A stretch of 64,000 nt of DNA from Aulostomus chinensis (lineage: Eukaryota > Chordata > Actinopteri > Syngnathiformes > Aulostomidae): contig JBBMOA010000019.1 in NCBI GenBank assembly GCA_037954235.1, forward strand, positions 17,299,805 through 17,363,804. Direction: 5' to 3'. The notes under the pieces are model-generated. The model was given only the letters and a program-made list of their open reading frames with translations, was not told the origin of the DNA and ran no database searches. This document shows, piece after piece, positions 47,415-61,800 of the stretch. How positions within the stretch are numbered: the first letter of the stretch is position 1; each line of letters starts with the position of its first letter. The position numbers and the translations under genes were made by a program.

Positions 47415-49759
47415 GTGAGTGTCCACTTCACCATAGGTTGTACACACCCACTTACACACTCTTGAATATTTCTCACACACACATTGGATGGCAAAGGAGT
47501 TGGGATGAATTAACTTATTACTTTGAATGTCATCATTCAGCAACCCCCCCCCCCCCCCCCCAGCTTTCCTGTCACAACACGCCCACCTCTTGGCCGCAGC
47601 CCATAGCACAGCTACTACCAGTATATGTGATGATCCAGTTGTTTGAGTAGTAGCAGGGCTCATTTCTTGCACAAGCGAATCCTGTCCATCCTTCTACTAG
47701 AAACATTTCCCATTTTCCAACATCAGCCTCTTGCATCATTTTGCAGTGCAGCCTCTGATACATTGCTTGTTGTGAGGTCATCAGGAGTGTGGTTTGTCAG
47801 TGAAACGCAGTTTTAGTACTCTCAGACATGCTCGTGTTTGCTCTGGTTCTAAGCAGGGGGGTCCCTAAGCGGTGCCACGATCCACAAGTCAGGCTTCCCT
47901 CCAGATGTATTGTAAATGGGAACCAAATTTTCTGGAATTTGGCCAAAGAAATTGCGATTGTATACGTGTTCCCATCCACAACTGTTAAGCAGATATTATA
48001 TGTTCGTCGTGCCATGACATCCACAAGCCCTGACCGTCACATGATTCAAGCACGTCGTCGGGTTACTGAATCTGTTTACATTGCATTCATATTTATTTAT
48101 CTTTTAATAGGTACACCAACATTTCCTCCTCCTCCAAGCATCAAATCCTGTTTGCAATATTTGGATTAATTAATTTTCTGTGTTTCCGCGCAGTTTTTCA
48201 TGCACACATTGCGTGCATGAAAAGAGCTGTGTGGAAATGCACCAAGAGATGAAGGGTGATAGAATTTAAAACAGATTGATAAATGATCAAGAATAATCTG
48301 GGATGCAAGATAATAAGGCCAAGTCATCTCTACTGGTAAATCTGAAATTGCCTAATGGCCCAGTTTGGCTCTCCATCTGTTGAGGAAACAATTCACTATA
48401 TAGATTTATGTTAGTCTTTTCCAAATTCACAGTGTTTCCATGTGGTTTTCAGTATCTCCAAAAACTGAACATTGCTTCTTCTTTTTTTTTTTTTTTTAAC
48501 AGATAATATGAACATCGTTAAATATCAGCCAAATCAATTGTTAACATGCATATCAGATATCTGCCAAAAAACAAACCTAAACAAACGAACAAAATTGAAG
48601 GCCTTCATTGTTTTTAAAGATCAGAATAGTCCATTAGCGAATACAACATTTGTATGCTTCACGCGCTTCTGGGTCGCTGGTCTGTGGTACCTTTATTTTG
48701 GGGTCCTGAGCTGAAAAGGGGCAGTCCCTGGTTGAAAGGATGGTTAATGAGTACCAGCAAGTCTGCTCAGTCTTGTCTGCAGTAGAAGAGATTGGACACA
48801 GTTCTTTTTACTTTTGATGGCCTTTTTGGAGGATGAGATGGGTGTGGCGGGGAGACAGATAAAGGAACCTGCTGGAGAGTGCTTGATGGCAAACGCAGGG
48901 GATAATTGCCTTTTAATTTAATCTGTATCACGTAGCAGCGCGGGACTAAAAATACTCAGTTTTTCCTCTTTTGTCATCAAGCCACTGCATAATTAGACAG
49001 TTTGGATATTCGACGTCACATGCCTCTAAAGTTCCCTCTCCGCTTCAGCCCATTCAAAGCCGTTGTGAGGAAGTCTTTGTTGCCACAGGAAGTTTACATG
49101 ACCACAGCGGTGGAGTCGAAGTGGCTTTTGACGGTTATTCACCCTGAAGTCTGAAAAAAAGCAGTGAGGCTGCATTGCTGTATAGTAAGAAGGCTGGGAA
49201 TTGGCGTGATGAATGAATGTCAGCTTCCCCTTTGCAGAGCGTTCTCAGTCATAATGTCCTGCCAGCCGAGGCAGAGGCAGCTATCACACCAGAGCGATTG
49301 CCCACTTAGAGCACATTTGTCTGTGATTCTTGGCACACCTTACTTCCTCCCTTTCTCTTTAAATGATTTGTGTGTTGCATCTGTTTTTCTATTTGAGTAA
49401 ACAGTCATTGCCTTTCTTTTATTTATCTTTTTTTTTTACATTTAAGAACAAAACGATTTTTAAATAATTTTTTTTTCTCCAAAATATGAATTCATTTCTG
49501 CCTCTACTTTATCAAACACGCTTTATTTTGTTTTCTTTCATTATAATCTGAATATCGCTTTGGTTTTGACCATTTATGGTGCACATCCAGCCAGTTGAAG
49601 ATGTCACATCAGGCTGTGGGGGCTTCTTCCTGACACGTTACAGAAAAAATTAATCTTTATGAAATGCAGCCCTAGTCTGTAGTCTCTCTGTTCCTGGTAG
49701 CCACCAGCAGCCTCGACCTATCAGCTCCAGACGCTACTGACTTTCATGATTACAAGACG

Positions 49760-49790
<31 letters not shown>

Positions 49791-51000
49791 GAGAGAGAGG
49801 TCTGGATGGCATGCTTTGATCCACCCACTAATCCCACACTCCCAACCCCGCTATGTGAATCTGCAGCGAGGGTGGAAGGGGGGGTATCCTCAGTGACAAA
49901 TTGGGTTAAACAAAATTCTGGCAGCAGAACAGAAGAATGTGATTTATGATAAGGAAAAGGTCAGAGCGTGTGATTTAACACTGGCAACACACGGTCGCTG
50001 GCGTAGCCAAATGAAGAGGAGGTGAAGCGGGGAGATCACATTATTTGCTGTAGACCAAATTTCTCTCCTCACTCTACAGCTCCACTTGCAGGGAGATTGA
50101 TTGTTTCCGAAATTGAGTTTTGTCTGTGAATATTCCCCACTGTTAAAACATGTAGTCCTCGTCATCTTAAATGTGTTCGACACATCTTGAGGTTTTGGTG
50201 AGTAAAAGGAGAAGGCTGGTGCTGTGACACGCTAACAGACTCTTATCTCAATAATGCTTTAGAAGCTGGCATCGATCCCAGTTTGGGCTCCAGTGCATTA
50301 ACATTGTTTAAGTGCATTCAGTAGAACTTGAAGGGAAGTCGCTGTATCAAAATTGAGGGCTTCCTATCTTACTGTGACGCACTTTTGATTCAAGTAAACA
50401 GCATATGAGAAATTTAGAATTCTATTGGGTGGACCCACTACTCCTCTTGACGCGCTAAAGAACTGCTGAGGTCCTTTTTTCCCCCACAAAGTTACTTACC
50501 ACGTTTGTTCTGGTTTTCACATCTTAGGAAGCACAGTGGGTCATGTAATTGTATCTGTGCCGCACAATTAGAATAAGTCAATCAAATGCATTGATCAGCA
50601 TTTGCTATTAAGAAGATCCATGAGATACCCCCCCCCCCGAGTGTATAATGGTATAAAAATGAGAAAAGGTCCTGCAGAGTCAGCACTCAGCTGAATAAAT
50701 AACGGTTGAGATTGTGTGTTGAAGTGGCTGGAAAAATAAAAGGAAATGTCCATTCGAGAATCCACAGCCAGTAAGTTTTATTGTGATATTCATGAAGTAA
50801 ATCATGAGCATCCAGCTGTAAATACATTAATAGAGTCAACGTGTCTGGCATGTGAAGTACTGCATTTACTTCACGTGTCACGGCTGTGTTCAGTAGTCAT
50901 TTGATGGAAGTGAATGGTAAAGACAGGGATTGAGGAGGCTGTTTGAGAATCTGCAGCAAGGGTTGTAAAGCATTATGTAATGGAAATGGAGACGTGTTGA

Positions 51001-51170
51001 TCAGCATGGCTCAGAGGTAGAGAGGCCATCTAGCAACCGAAGGGTCGCTGGTTCGATCCTCACTTCCCCCGGTGACCATGTCCAAGTGTCCTTGAGCAAG
51101 GTACTGAACCCCTCATTGCTCCTGGTGGCCCCACCTCTCTCTGAGAGTGCCTCTGAGTAGGTGGTGCACT
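51001..51170 (+). mobile_element. tRNA-derived SINE (second family)
   Basis: A box TGGCTCAGAGG and B box GGTTCGATCC are spaced as in a tRNA gene. They are followed by CAAGTGTCCTTGAGCAAGG and TACTGAACCCCTC, a tail phrase typical of teleost tRNA SINEs. No acceptor-stem pairing suggests a functional tRNA. Confidence 0.75.
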
Positions 51171-51829
51171 TCAGAAAGGGAGACCATGTGATGTCATCCG
51201 TGCATCACATTCAGCCTGACACACAGTCAGAGCGATGGCAAGTCAAAATATGTCTTGTATGGTTACGCCTTAAAAACCTGATGCAGACAAAGCTCACTGC
51301 AATGTTAGTGATGGGAAATTCAGAGTTTGCAATGGACACACACCTAATCGAGGAAATACCTGGTCAAACACAGCATTTATCTAAAAGCTGATAAGGGAGC
51401 CATATTTGATAGCAAGGGTGCACCTCCGCGCCAGCAGCACGCCTGAACATTGAGTTCACAATTTTTTACAACTCATTTTTGTCATTATGGAGAATGTGAA
51501 CTTCCAGAAAAAGTACGATTATGTACAGTACCAAATTCTATGTACTTGTAATGGCACACAGATCAGTTCAGATGGATACAGCATCTGTTAAAGGTAGAAA
51601 CAAAACAAATGGGCTAAAACATAATCTTGCAAATCATCATGTGGTGACAGTTTTTAAATTTATCTGTACTGAAAGTTTAATGTGAAACAGTTCAGATGTC
51701 GCCATCATCTCTCAATTCAGCTCTTTTGTTTCAAGTTGATAAACTAATTCTGGGCAACAGAAGAGGAAGTCCTGGCCCAGATATCAACCAGAAACCAGAG
51801 ATTAAAAAGCAGATGAATCCATGCTAACA

Positions 51830-52060
51830 AGGCTCAGGACATGGAGTGGTCTTCTAGTAATAGGAAGGTTACTGATTCGATCCTACTCCTCCCCAGAGAC
51901 CAGTTCGAAGTTTCCTTGAACACGACACTGAGTTGCTCTCGATAGACTGGATGGACTCTGCCATGGTTGTGAATGAGGCAACCCTGTACAAAGCTATCGT
52001 GTGCTGTCCTTTTAGCATCAACCACATAGACAGAAGAGAATGAATCAGCTCTTGACATGA
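51830..52060 (+). mobile_element. Diverged tRNA-derived SINE related to the 51,001 copy
   Basis: AAGGCTCAGGACATGGAG-type head, a degenerate B box (ACTGATTCGATCCTAC) and the tail phrase TTCCTTGAACACGACACTGA parallel the copy at 51,001. It is more diverged, so it is older or from a different subfamily. Confidence 0.55.
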
Positions 52061-55000
52061 AACAGTCAAGATGGCCTTTGTTGTTGTTGTTGAATAAATA
52101 CTTGATTGTATTGTTAAAGACAATGAGGTGTCCGTCTCTACCTGAAGGTTTTAAATGGATGCTGTAATGAGTGCTGGTTATTGGAGTTGTTTCAGGGCTC
52201 AAAATGTACATCCTGTGAATCCAGCGCCTCAGGCTGCGTCTGCAATACAAGACTGAGCTGTGAAGCTTTCTGTGTTCTGCAGTGTGTTTTTCTTCTTCAC
52301 GAGGTCTTTTTCATCCCTTTTCCCTGTTAGGGAGATAGTTGTGAATGCCTTTGGGATGACTCAGGTAGATATCTATGTGTGTGCTTCTATGCTTTTATTC
52401 CTGTGTGTAGGTGTGTACTTTCTAACTGAATGCATGTGTGTAAGTGTGTGAGAGAGCTGTTGCAGTACCTGTGTTCAGACTGTAACACAGCAGGCAGAGC
52501 CCACTGCTCTCCTGGAGCGTTTCAGGGCTCCACAGGGCTTCAGATCTCACACAGAGCCTCCTGCATCCAATCTCAATAATTGAGATTCTTCCTCTTTGTC
52601 CAGCTCTCACCAAAATATTGGCTATTGCTGGCAAGTAACAGGAGCTGAATATCATTAGCTGGCTTGGTTTAGATACTTGGCTAAAGGCTGTATAAACATA
52701 GATAATTATGAACACATCGTTAGTGTGCCACATGTAATACTCCCATGCTTTTAAACTCTGACATCCACAAAAATAAAGCCAAAACAAAGGGAGATGGCTG
52801 AAGCAGCATCAATTGTTACTTGGCCGCGAGAGGAACCGAAAACATTGTAACATGGTCAATACACATCTGTGTTAGCCAGCAGATATAAAACAGAACTGGC
52901 ATTCATGAGGCAGGTGTGTATCTTTGTTGTTTTGGCACAAAGTGCAGACATTTTCTAATGGTATTTACAAATATTTTCTTTTTCATCCGGCTTTTCTGTG
53001 AAATACTGTTTTCTATTTGTCAGTCGTATATCAGTATATAACAAATATTGGTTAACTATTATGGAGTGTTACTTTTTTTTTTTTTTTTACACATTTGCTG
53101 TCTATATCAGTGCTAAAAAGGCAAATGATGAGGCAATTTTCTCACAAAATATTAAAAAAATATCAAGTGAAAATAGAATTCATCTATTGAATTAAATTCT
53201 ATGTGATTTTTTTTGTCATTCTTTTGTTAATCTTTTCCATTCATTTGTCTACACAACTTTTGCATATATAGCAGCTTAAATCACTGGTGAAAAGTTCTAC
53301 AAGGCTAACAGTAATTCCCTGACTGCTGCATTGAGACCTCAAATCTAATCAATGCTTCATGGTCCTGGTCACTGTCACATGATCGGAGTATATACTTTGA
53401 GAGTCGCGCTTATTAAACTGAAAGCCCTGTCTCAGTGTGCCCTGGCAGATTGGAAATCAGATCAGAGAGAGTGAATGAACCAGAAAACAACCTGCTAGAT
53501 GCTAGCCCACCTTGTATTCTGGAATCTCTTGTTTGGGATGGGGGTGGTAACTACTGTGGACACCCCCGCCTCCCTCAGGGGTAATTTAATCTGAGCCTTT
53601 GGTCTGCTGTTGACCCCTTGACCCCAGCACTCGCCGGATGCAGGTAATACTACTAATGGTGCTTGTTAGGGACACATTGGAGGTTGTGCAGCTGGGACTG
53701 TGCCACTGGTAGCTAATGGGATTGACTGGGAGGGGAGGCTGGGTTGTCTAACATTTTGTGTGTGATAATCCCCCACCTGAGGTCACAGACATCTTTTTGA
53801 CCATAAGGCTTTATTTGTATATGGCTTGTGTGCTGACATTCTCTTACCTGGCCGATGTGTTATTTCTTGATTCAAGTGATGTAGCTTTTACTGTTTTATT
53901 TTAACAGTGACCAATGAAACATGTATGTTCTGTTGGTTGTATTTTACTTGCTGTACTCTTTTCTGTCAATGGAAAACAGCTAAAAACACAATATTCACAC
54001 ATTTAATACTTTGTAAATGATGTTGGCTGCAGTTTGTTTCTCAACTGGTTCTTTCTTTGCCAAGCATTCGTATGGTGTTTCTGCAGAAATCGGTTAGAAT
54101 TACGATAGAAATTGTGTTTTGGAAGACCAATGAGCTCCCTCATGTGACTCCAAGACATATTACAGGTTTAAATCTTACAACAACAACAAAAAAAAGACTA
54201 TGGAAGAAATTCTACAGATTTTTTATTTGACCCAGTTGAAATCTCCTGGGACCCCAGTACCCAGTCTTTGGAAATCAGGGACATAAGAATATTTAGAGCA
54301 CCATTGAGGTTAAAAACTAACATTTTGTATTTTCTGTAGTTATTCTTAGCTGTCACAAGATAAAATTAGATAAATTAACTAAAAAGAGTGTTTTTTTGAC
54401 AGCTTGTGTGGTCAGCTGTCTCTCTATTGTTCCAGTCAATGATTAAATCCAGTTGTTGAGCCTCCTGTTAAAGCTTATTTCTCATACCTCTCGTCACTCT
54501 AAACCAAGGTTGCAGGCGAGCACAGAGCAGCATGTCCAAGGAGTATTTCCATGTCCTGTTCAAGGTCTCTTCTTTAATGCTGATACCTGCAGCACTAACA
54601 AGGTTCAATTTTGTCAATTTGAAGGACATCGACTTTGGCTAAAAATACGAACTCCCTAACCGACTTCAAAACCAACTGTCAAGGTGAATTGCTCACTTGG
54701 CTTCTGTTCAAATGGTGATGTTTTTGATTATAGGATCTGGGGACAGTTAAATTGGCGGTTGCATTGCTGTCATGATACACACTCGCTTCAATTTGAGCGC
54801 TCATACTTCTCTTAAAACGAAATTGTTGGCCAGCACCGGCAATCACTTATTCAAAACTGTACAGTTTACCATATGGAAATTACCTCAACGTAATATTGAA
54901 AGAATTGAAACAGCAGGAAAAAGAGTTGTGTCTACATACATGGAGGGATTGAGTGCCCTGCTCTGCTCTGTCCTTGTTTCTGGATTGTATGCATCTAAGG

Positions 55001-56009
55001 GTTTAATCCAGTAACCATGAAGTTTGGCCTGTAGCCTAGCCTTCGTTTTTGTCCATCACTTTACAGCAGCCATTGCAGAGACTAATATTGAGTTTATAAT
55101 TTATCATACCAACTTTTCTTTTTTTTCTTTTTTTTTTTTTTAAATAGTATACTTTTAAATGATCATGGAGGAGTCTTTAACATTGCCAGCCAACCTTGTG
55201 GAGTGGATGTGTCATTGGTGATGAAGCTGGATGATACTCAGGGTTTGACTGCTGAAGAACTGGGCTGCATGATAATACTACACGTCTCCGTAGTCATGGA
55301 AGTTTCACCGCACAATAGTTTTAATGTTTGGAGAGAGACAGACATCCCTTTATTCAACACAAAACGGCCATTGATTTTTAATTTGAGTCAAATGTTGAAT
55401 AAGAGTGTGTGAGGTTGCGATAAATGCAAATGAATGTGTTTCACTCTATTTTGATTGCAGGGTATTTTTTGCTGCTATTGATTGCAAGCACAGACTAGAA
55501 AAAATGATCTACTTTTCATCGACCCCCATTGAAGAGGTGTTTAGAAATTTAAATACAGCAGAATGTAAAGTGTTAGCTTTTCCACACATTAATTTGTTGG
55601 ATAACATCTCACATTAATTCAAACGCTGTCATAAAATAAGTCAAAATGAGGCTATAAAAGCTTACGGCTCGTGCTTTTATGTGAGAGGAGGAATGCATAG
55701 CAAAGACTTAAAAAGGAAAACAGTTACGTACTTGAATAATGCAGCACTTGAATGTTGAATGAGTCACATAGTAGTTTAGGTCGATATTCATTAAGTGCAA
55801 ACAAAAGGTCACATACATGCACCATTGCAATTCAGCAGGGTGACTCCTTGCGCTGTGGGATAAAGAAACAGGAAACAAATTTGGGATTCAAACACCCCCT
55901 TTTTATATTCGACTGTCTTACGTACACCAAATGTTCCTTTCACAATGCAAATCACATCTAGCACAGTGAGTAAGTGAACCATATCTTACATGCACTCTGT
56001 TCATGCACT

Positions 56010-56260
56010 TAAAGGGATAGTTTACTCAGGAATAAAAATTCAGCTGTTATCTACTGGCCCTCATGCTGATGGGGGGTCGAGTCATGTCATAAAATGCCTC
56101 CTAGCTGAACTCATCCGTCCTGAAGCCCCACATGCCAGGGTTGAACAACATCACGTCATGGTTTCTTCACTGTCTCTCAGTAGTTTGGGAGCTACAGCCT
56201 TCAGAAGTTTCACTTTTGGGTGAGGCTTTCATTGTAAAGCATGCTTAAATAAGGTTTTTG
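56010..56260 (+). repeat. Teleost interspersed repeat starting AAAGGGATAGTTTACTC
   Basis: Matches in layout the copy at 63,658 (a GGGAYAGTTYACYC opening, ATGAAAA/ATAAAAATT, then CTGTTATCTACTGGCCCTCATGCTGATGG-type text, split here by divergence). Similar elements are common in fish noncoding DNA. No coding capacity. Confidence 0.6.
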
Positions 56261-58810
56261 TTTTTAAAAATACATGTAAAGGAATCCGTGTAATGATGAA
56301 CCTTGAGAGAGTTTTCACCTGTCAGCTGCGCAGAGGTTCATCACATTGTTGAGTCTCTCTGGCTGGTTTTGTTTCACTCTCACTCCTCTGAAAGTGGCTG
56401 CAGCAGGTGGCTGTTTTCAGAGAAAACGGTCCATTCACAGAAAACCATTTTTACACTACTCGCAACTGGTATGTCTAGTGAATGCCAGGTGGGCTAGCCC
56501 GTCTAGCGGGCCCTAATGTAGAGGAAAGGCAAGCTGACCCATGGGTCCACTTGATGATTGAATGGCTCATCTATTACACTGCCCTGACATTGTCAATAAG
56601 CTTCCAGTACTGAAACACGCGCAGTGGCACCCACCATTGTCACCTCCCCCACCCCTTCTGTTAGGGTCAAATCAAATGAATTAACATTAGAAATGCAGTG
56701 ATGGTTTAGATCTTTTATAATGTAAATGATTCAATTTCAATAAACTACAGATCTCTCAGCCTATGACTTTCCAGAAATATGTTTTTTAAAAAAAAAAATT
56801 TTCTGAAGCCTAGAAGCTTATAAAATAAAGCAGACAGTATTTAAAAAAAAATGTAATTCCTCTGAATTCTGTCTTGATCATACAGACTGCTGGTGGAAAA
56901 TTATTGATTCATCCAGCAGGGGATCCGTTCCCACCATATTTTGGTGTTAAACAAATTTGGTTTATTTTTGTATGAAAACGCATCACACAACCTTCAGCAA
57001 GGTTGCATGAGTTGTTGTTGCAGCTCTAGGAGGTGGCATGGAAAACAGGCATTCCTACCATCAAGTCAGAAAGAGCAGAGTTTAATGACAGCTGTAGTTA
57101 ACTGGCATCAAAGCTATCACAGAACAATGTAAAGTGTCTTGTCTACGTGATACAGTTGCTATGTTGCTCTCTGTGGTGGAAGATAGTAGCTTGGCGTCTT
57201 CTTTTGTACTCCATGCTGACCTTGGTTATTGCAGCCAGATGATGCGGCGTTTACTGGTGTGGCTCGCCTGTCTCCTCAGCATTTATCGTTTGGTTCATCT
57301 GGAGGAGTCGATGATGCCACCAACAACAAGACAGAAAACTGCAATGAGAAGGTGGTTCGATTGATACCCCACACTATTACTTCAGACGCCTTGCAACTAT
57401 TCGGTTAACTTACTTATTTGTAACTTTACAAATCCCTGATCTGAACTGTCCTGGAGTGCAACAAAGACAAAAACCTCCAGCATTCTGTAACATTGCTGAC
57501 TGTGATTGTGGTTGTTGGCCCTACCAGAGTTTATGACATCATGACCCACAATTGACCCATTACCTGAGTCACTCTCGGATTAGTTTGCCAACTCTCTCAC
57601 AGGGGGAATTTTATGTGCATGTGCAATATGTACAGGATGGGAACTTAGCCTGAGAGGGAATGGTAAGGGTAGGCAAGAGTAACTTCTGTTACTGGTTTGT
57701 GGTGAGCCTGGACTTATTGAACCCTTGAACTATTAGCTGGTTCCTGGTTCGCAGTGTTTGTAAAAGTCCAGTGATTGTTGCAATAAAGGAGATAAAGTGA
57801 AGTTTGCATGGTCCATGTGCACATTCTTATCATATAATAGGACGATGTATCATATCGTGCTACTTTCTTTGGTATTTTCCAGTGGACTGAACATGACTCA
57901 GCCAGTCTGTACCAAAAACCCAGAGCCGTGTGTTTTACCCTGTGCAGCAACACTCCCTACATTCATCAGGGAATGCTGTTAAGTTTGAAATGCGAGCACA
58001 GTGTTTATGTGGGGGAACTCCGAGTTGACCTAATATTTCAGGCTGAGAGTTTAAGTGATGCCATTTAAAGGCACCCTGCTGCACCCCTGCAGATTTAGTA
58101 CTGCATGTGGTGACTAGATAGTGTTTTAATAATTGACAGTGCATTTACCAAAGTACTGTAGCAGAGACTTGAATAAGAGACTAATAATAACTCCTCTCTT
58201 TGAGGAAACAGACCCAAACAGCCGATCTCGCCATTCCACGAGACCAAAGAAATCACGGAGCCTTATGGACACCGTCTGATTTCTAACGAGGCTCCATCTG
58301 CAACGTGGTTGTTTGGGGTGATTAGCATGTACATTGTGGGGGAATGGCGCCCGACTCTTCCGAGAGCCAGCCGCACTCTGCTGGGCGCCATCACTCCACA
58401 GAGAAAGGAGAAAGAGAGAGGTCTTGTCTCTGAAGTTGTGAGCCAGATGGCTGAATATCTCCCCTGCAGTTCCTTCTCCAAAACAGCAGATCTGTTTTTC
58501 CTCCCTCCTCCTCCTCTGTTGATTGATTTTTAACTGGTAATTTGTTAATCAGTGTTGGTTTTATCTTTCCGGGCCTTGAGAATGCCGTGTGTCTTCATCC
58601 ATCAGGAATGGCCACGTATGTGTGGAGCTTTTGTTACTACAGTTAGAGTCAGATCCAGTTGTTGTGGTGCTGGTAGTCTGATTGTGGCTGTTTCCTGCGG
58701 TCAAGAACAGATTAAGATCTGGATTGTGCTCCGGGGAGAGGCACAGCACGCCCCCCCCCATTAAACCCCCCCCAAACCCCTCCTTCTACCATGGACACCT
58801 CCAACCTCAG

Positions 58811-58812
<2 letters not shown>

Positions 58813-58874
<62 letters not shown>
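58813..58874. repeat. (AC)n microsatellite
   Basis: About 31 uninterrupted AC units inside VAV2 intron 1, the longest pure dinucleotide tract in the window. Confidence 0.95.
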
Positions 58875-58877
<3 letters not shown>

Positions 58878-61800
58878 TACATGAGCAGACTCTTTCTGGG
58901 GGGAAAGATAAACAGTTTCATATTTTCTGCTTGCCAAAGGAAACAGATAATACGCACCCCTGTGACGCAGAGGAGGAAGTATAGGAGGAGTGTTTACTGT
59001 ATATGTTGCACCAGCAATGGATTTTTCAGGCATTTGCCACAGAATCGCCACAAGAAGTGCTGATATCCCATTACTGACGCGTATTGATCATATCACATAA
59101 TTGGCTGTGGTATAGGAAGGACACAGAGGTAGGGTTACAATGTTAGATTCAATCCCGTAAAAGGCCAGTAATTATTGATCTCCTCCATGGCTCAGTCTCT
59201 CACTAATCAAGCCAACAATGAGGAGGCGTGGGCTTTGGGATATAAAGGCCGGAAGAGATTGCTTCCTGATGCCCCCCTCCCCAAAAACCTCACTATATTG
59301 CTCAAGGACACATCGGCACAGGAAAGACATGTCAGCAAGGACTAAATCCAAATTTGAAAGTCACTGCAGGAGCGTCCTTACACAAAACCACCTTGTCAGT
59401 CTGTAACAGACTCTCATTTGTATTCTCTCTTAAATCAGTCCTCTGCATCCTTAAAATCCTGCGTCGTCAGTTCATAATGTGTCTGTGAAATATGCCGCCA
59501 TCTCGCATACTAATGAAAGTGTAATTGTCGCTGTTAACAAAGGCGACGAAAACCTACTTCAAGCTTTTATCTGTGTAAGAAGTTATGAATTTTCATGGCA
59601 ATATTAGAAATCCCTTCTAGTGTGCAGCCTGAGAAAAAAAACCAGGAAGGTGGAAAAGAAAACAAATGAAGCAACAAACAGTACTTTTGATTTACTTTTA
59701 CATCCTCACCTCCGTCAAATCATTTGCAGTGTTTGATCTATCTTTTAGCAGGATTATGCAAATACCACGAGGCTGATTTTCATCAACGTAGTTGAGCACT
59801 TTTTTTTTTTTTTGACGCTTTGATGTGTTCCTCCAAGTTAAACTCCTTGGAAACTGTTTACTGTGGTTTACTAAGTTTTACTATGGTGACATGGTCAATT
59901 TTGCAATCGAGCAGAAAAGTGTGGGTGGTGGGTCTTTCCCACATCCCAGCATGAAGATGTCTACAGGCTGAATTTAAATCAGTTATACTGCTTTGTTTAG
60001 TTTTTACTTAACAATGTTCCTTGTTTCAATGTCTCACAGCAGAAATGGACAACTATGTATCTGAGAGCAGCTTTATTGAGTTGTGGGGTTGATCAAATAT
60101 TTATAACAGTAATGTTAGAGATATGAGTACAAGCAATGGCAGTTTTTGCCCCATAAAGCGTAGTGACTTGTAAACAAACAGGCTGGGTGGCGCCATCTTG
60201 CCCCCTCACACCTTAAAAAAACTATCCTGTTTCCCTTCAGCAGCTTCTGTGTTTGTCTCGGCAAATTCCTGTTTGCCCCTGTACAGAAAACGGCCAAACT
60301 GTTATGTAACGGGCCACAAATATTTTACCTGTAAGACTAAATATGGGCAAAACTTAAAAAATAGACTTCAAGGCAAGTCAAATAGTCAAGCAATACTTTC
60401 AATTTTTAAATTTTTTTTTATTATATAATGAAAATTTGAAAATACTCACCCTGAATAGTTTGTCAAAGCATCTCTGTCACAAGAGAAGTCGTGAAAAGTG
60501 TTGAGTTGCCCAGTTTGTAGCTAAAATCATACTTAAAAAAAAAAAAAAATTAATTGATTATGTCTTTATTTTCGGCACCCAACTGTAGAGTTCAGTATGG
60601 AGAAGTGTATATAGGTGTTAGCTATTGGTATCGGTAAGCAGTATTGGTATCTACCCATCCCTGTAAGTGTGTATTCTGCAGCGCAAGAAGCGATATTAAC
60701 ACCAAACTGCAAGCATTCGTCTTCATGCAAAATCCAAATCTTAGGTTCCAGCAACCTCTCGCTTACAGGACCTCCCCTGCCAGTGCTGCTTGTCGCACAT
60801 CAGGTCTGGCCCGTCTTGAGCTCTCTGACTGCGTGCTCCAGTTTATATGTTGGGTGTGTAAGAAGCACCTGTCTTTCACCACACAGATTCTACATCACTG
60901 TTTTATTATGTAGCTGCACTTCAGTCACTCTGTACTCATGTATGAGGTGACGAGTTGATAAAACCCTTTTTATTGGATGTCGATGTCACTCAGTGTCCTT
61001 GTCAAAACTGCATTTGTGTCAGCACATCAGCCTCTTCAGCATTTCAGACATTTGATTTAACCGGCAAGAAGAGTGGATTTTTTTTTTTTTTTTTGCTCTG
61101 AGGCAAAATGGACTATCTCCTGTTTTTTTTTTTTTTCCCTTTCTATAACACACACAAGTTGCCCCGTCTGTGATTGATGATATTTCTAAAAACCAATTTC
61201 TCATAAGTGCCAGCTGGAGGAGAGCAGGTGAACTTCTTCAATCCCATTTCCCATCAACAACGGTAAAGAAAAACGTTAAGCCTGCCGCCAGTTTGGTGTT
61301 AGCATAATGAAGGCAACGGGGTGTGAAGAGAGGAAAGCTAAACAATTTGGAATTAATGGTGGAAGCTTCCAGGGAAGACAAAAAAGACACACACACACAC
61401 ACACACACACAGAAGGTGGGTTTGCAAAGACGAAGCTTTTAGTAGCTTTCGCCTGTGAAATTGAGCATGTCCCTCACACTGACACTACACCGCTCATCTG
61501 GTTCTCCACTTACCCCCCATTAGCAGACAAAGATTTAACTACACAAGACCGCGGCAACAAGCAGGATTTACCGACCCGTCGGTGGTCTCTGGGTGGAAAA
61601 CCTGTCTACAAATCTGCAAGAACACAAGTAGAGAGCTTTACAGGCGTTTGCGCCTGCCTGAGTCCAGCTCTTCAGTCTTCTGTTGACCCAAATTAACTTT
61701 ATTGTAAATCATTAATATGCATATTAATACACTGGCGTCCATCTCATCTTTGAAACTGATCCACATCATAGCCAGCTGTACTTTGAATGACATCTTAGTA

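Noticed and set aside
51001..51075. Functional tRNA gene
   Set aside because: A and B boxes are present but cloverleaf stems do not pair convincingly and a SINE-type tail follows.
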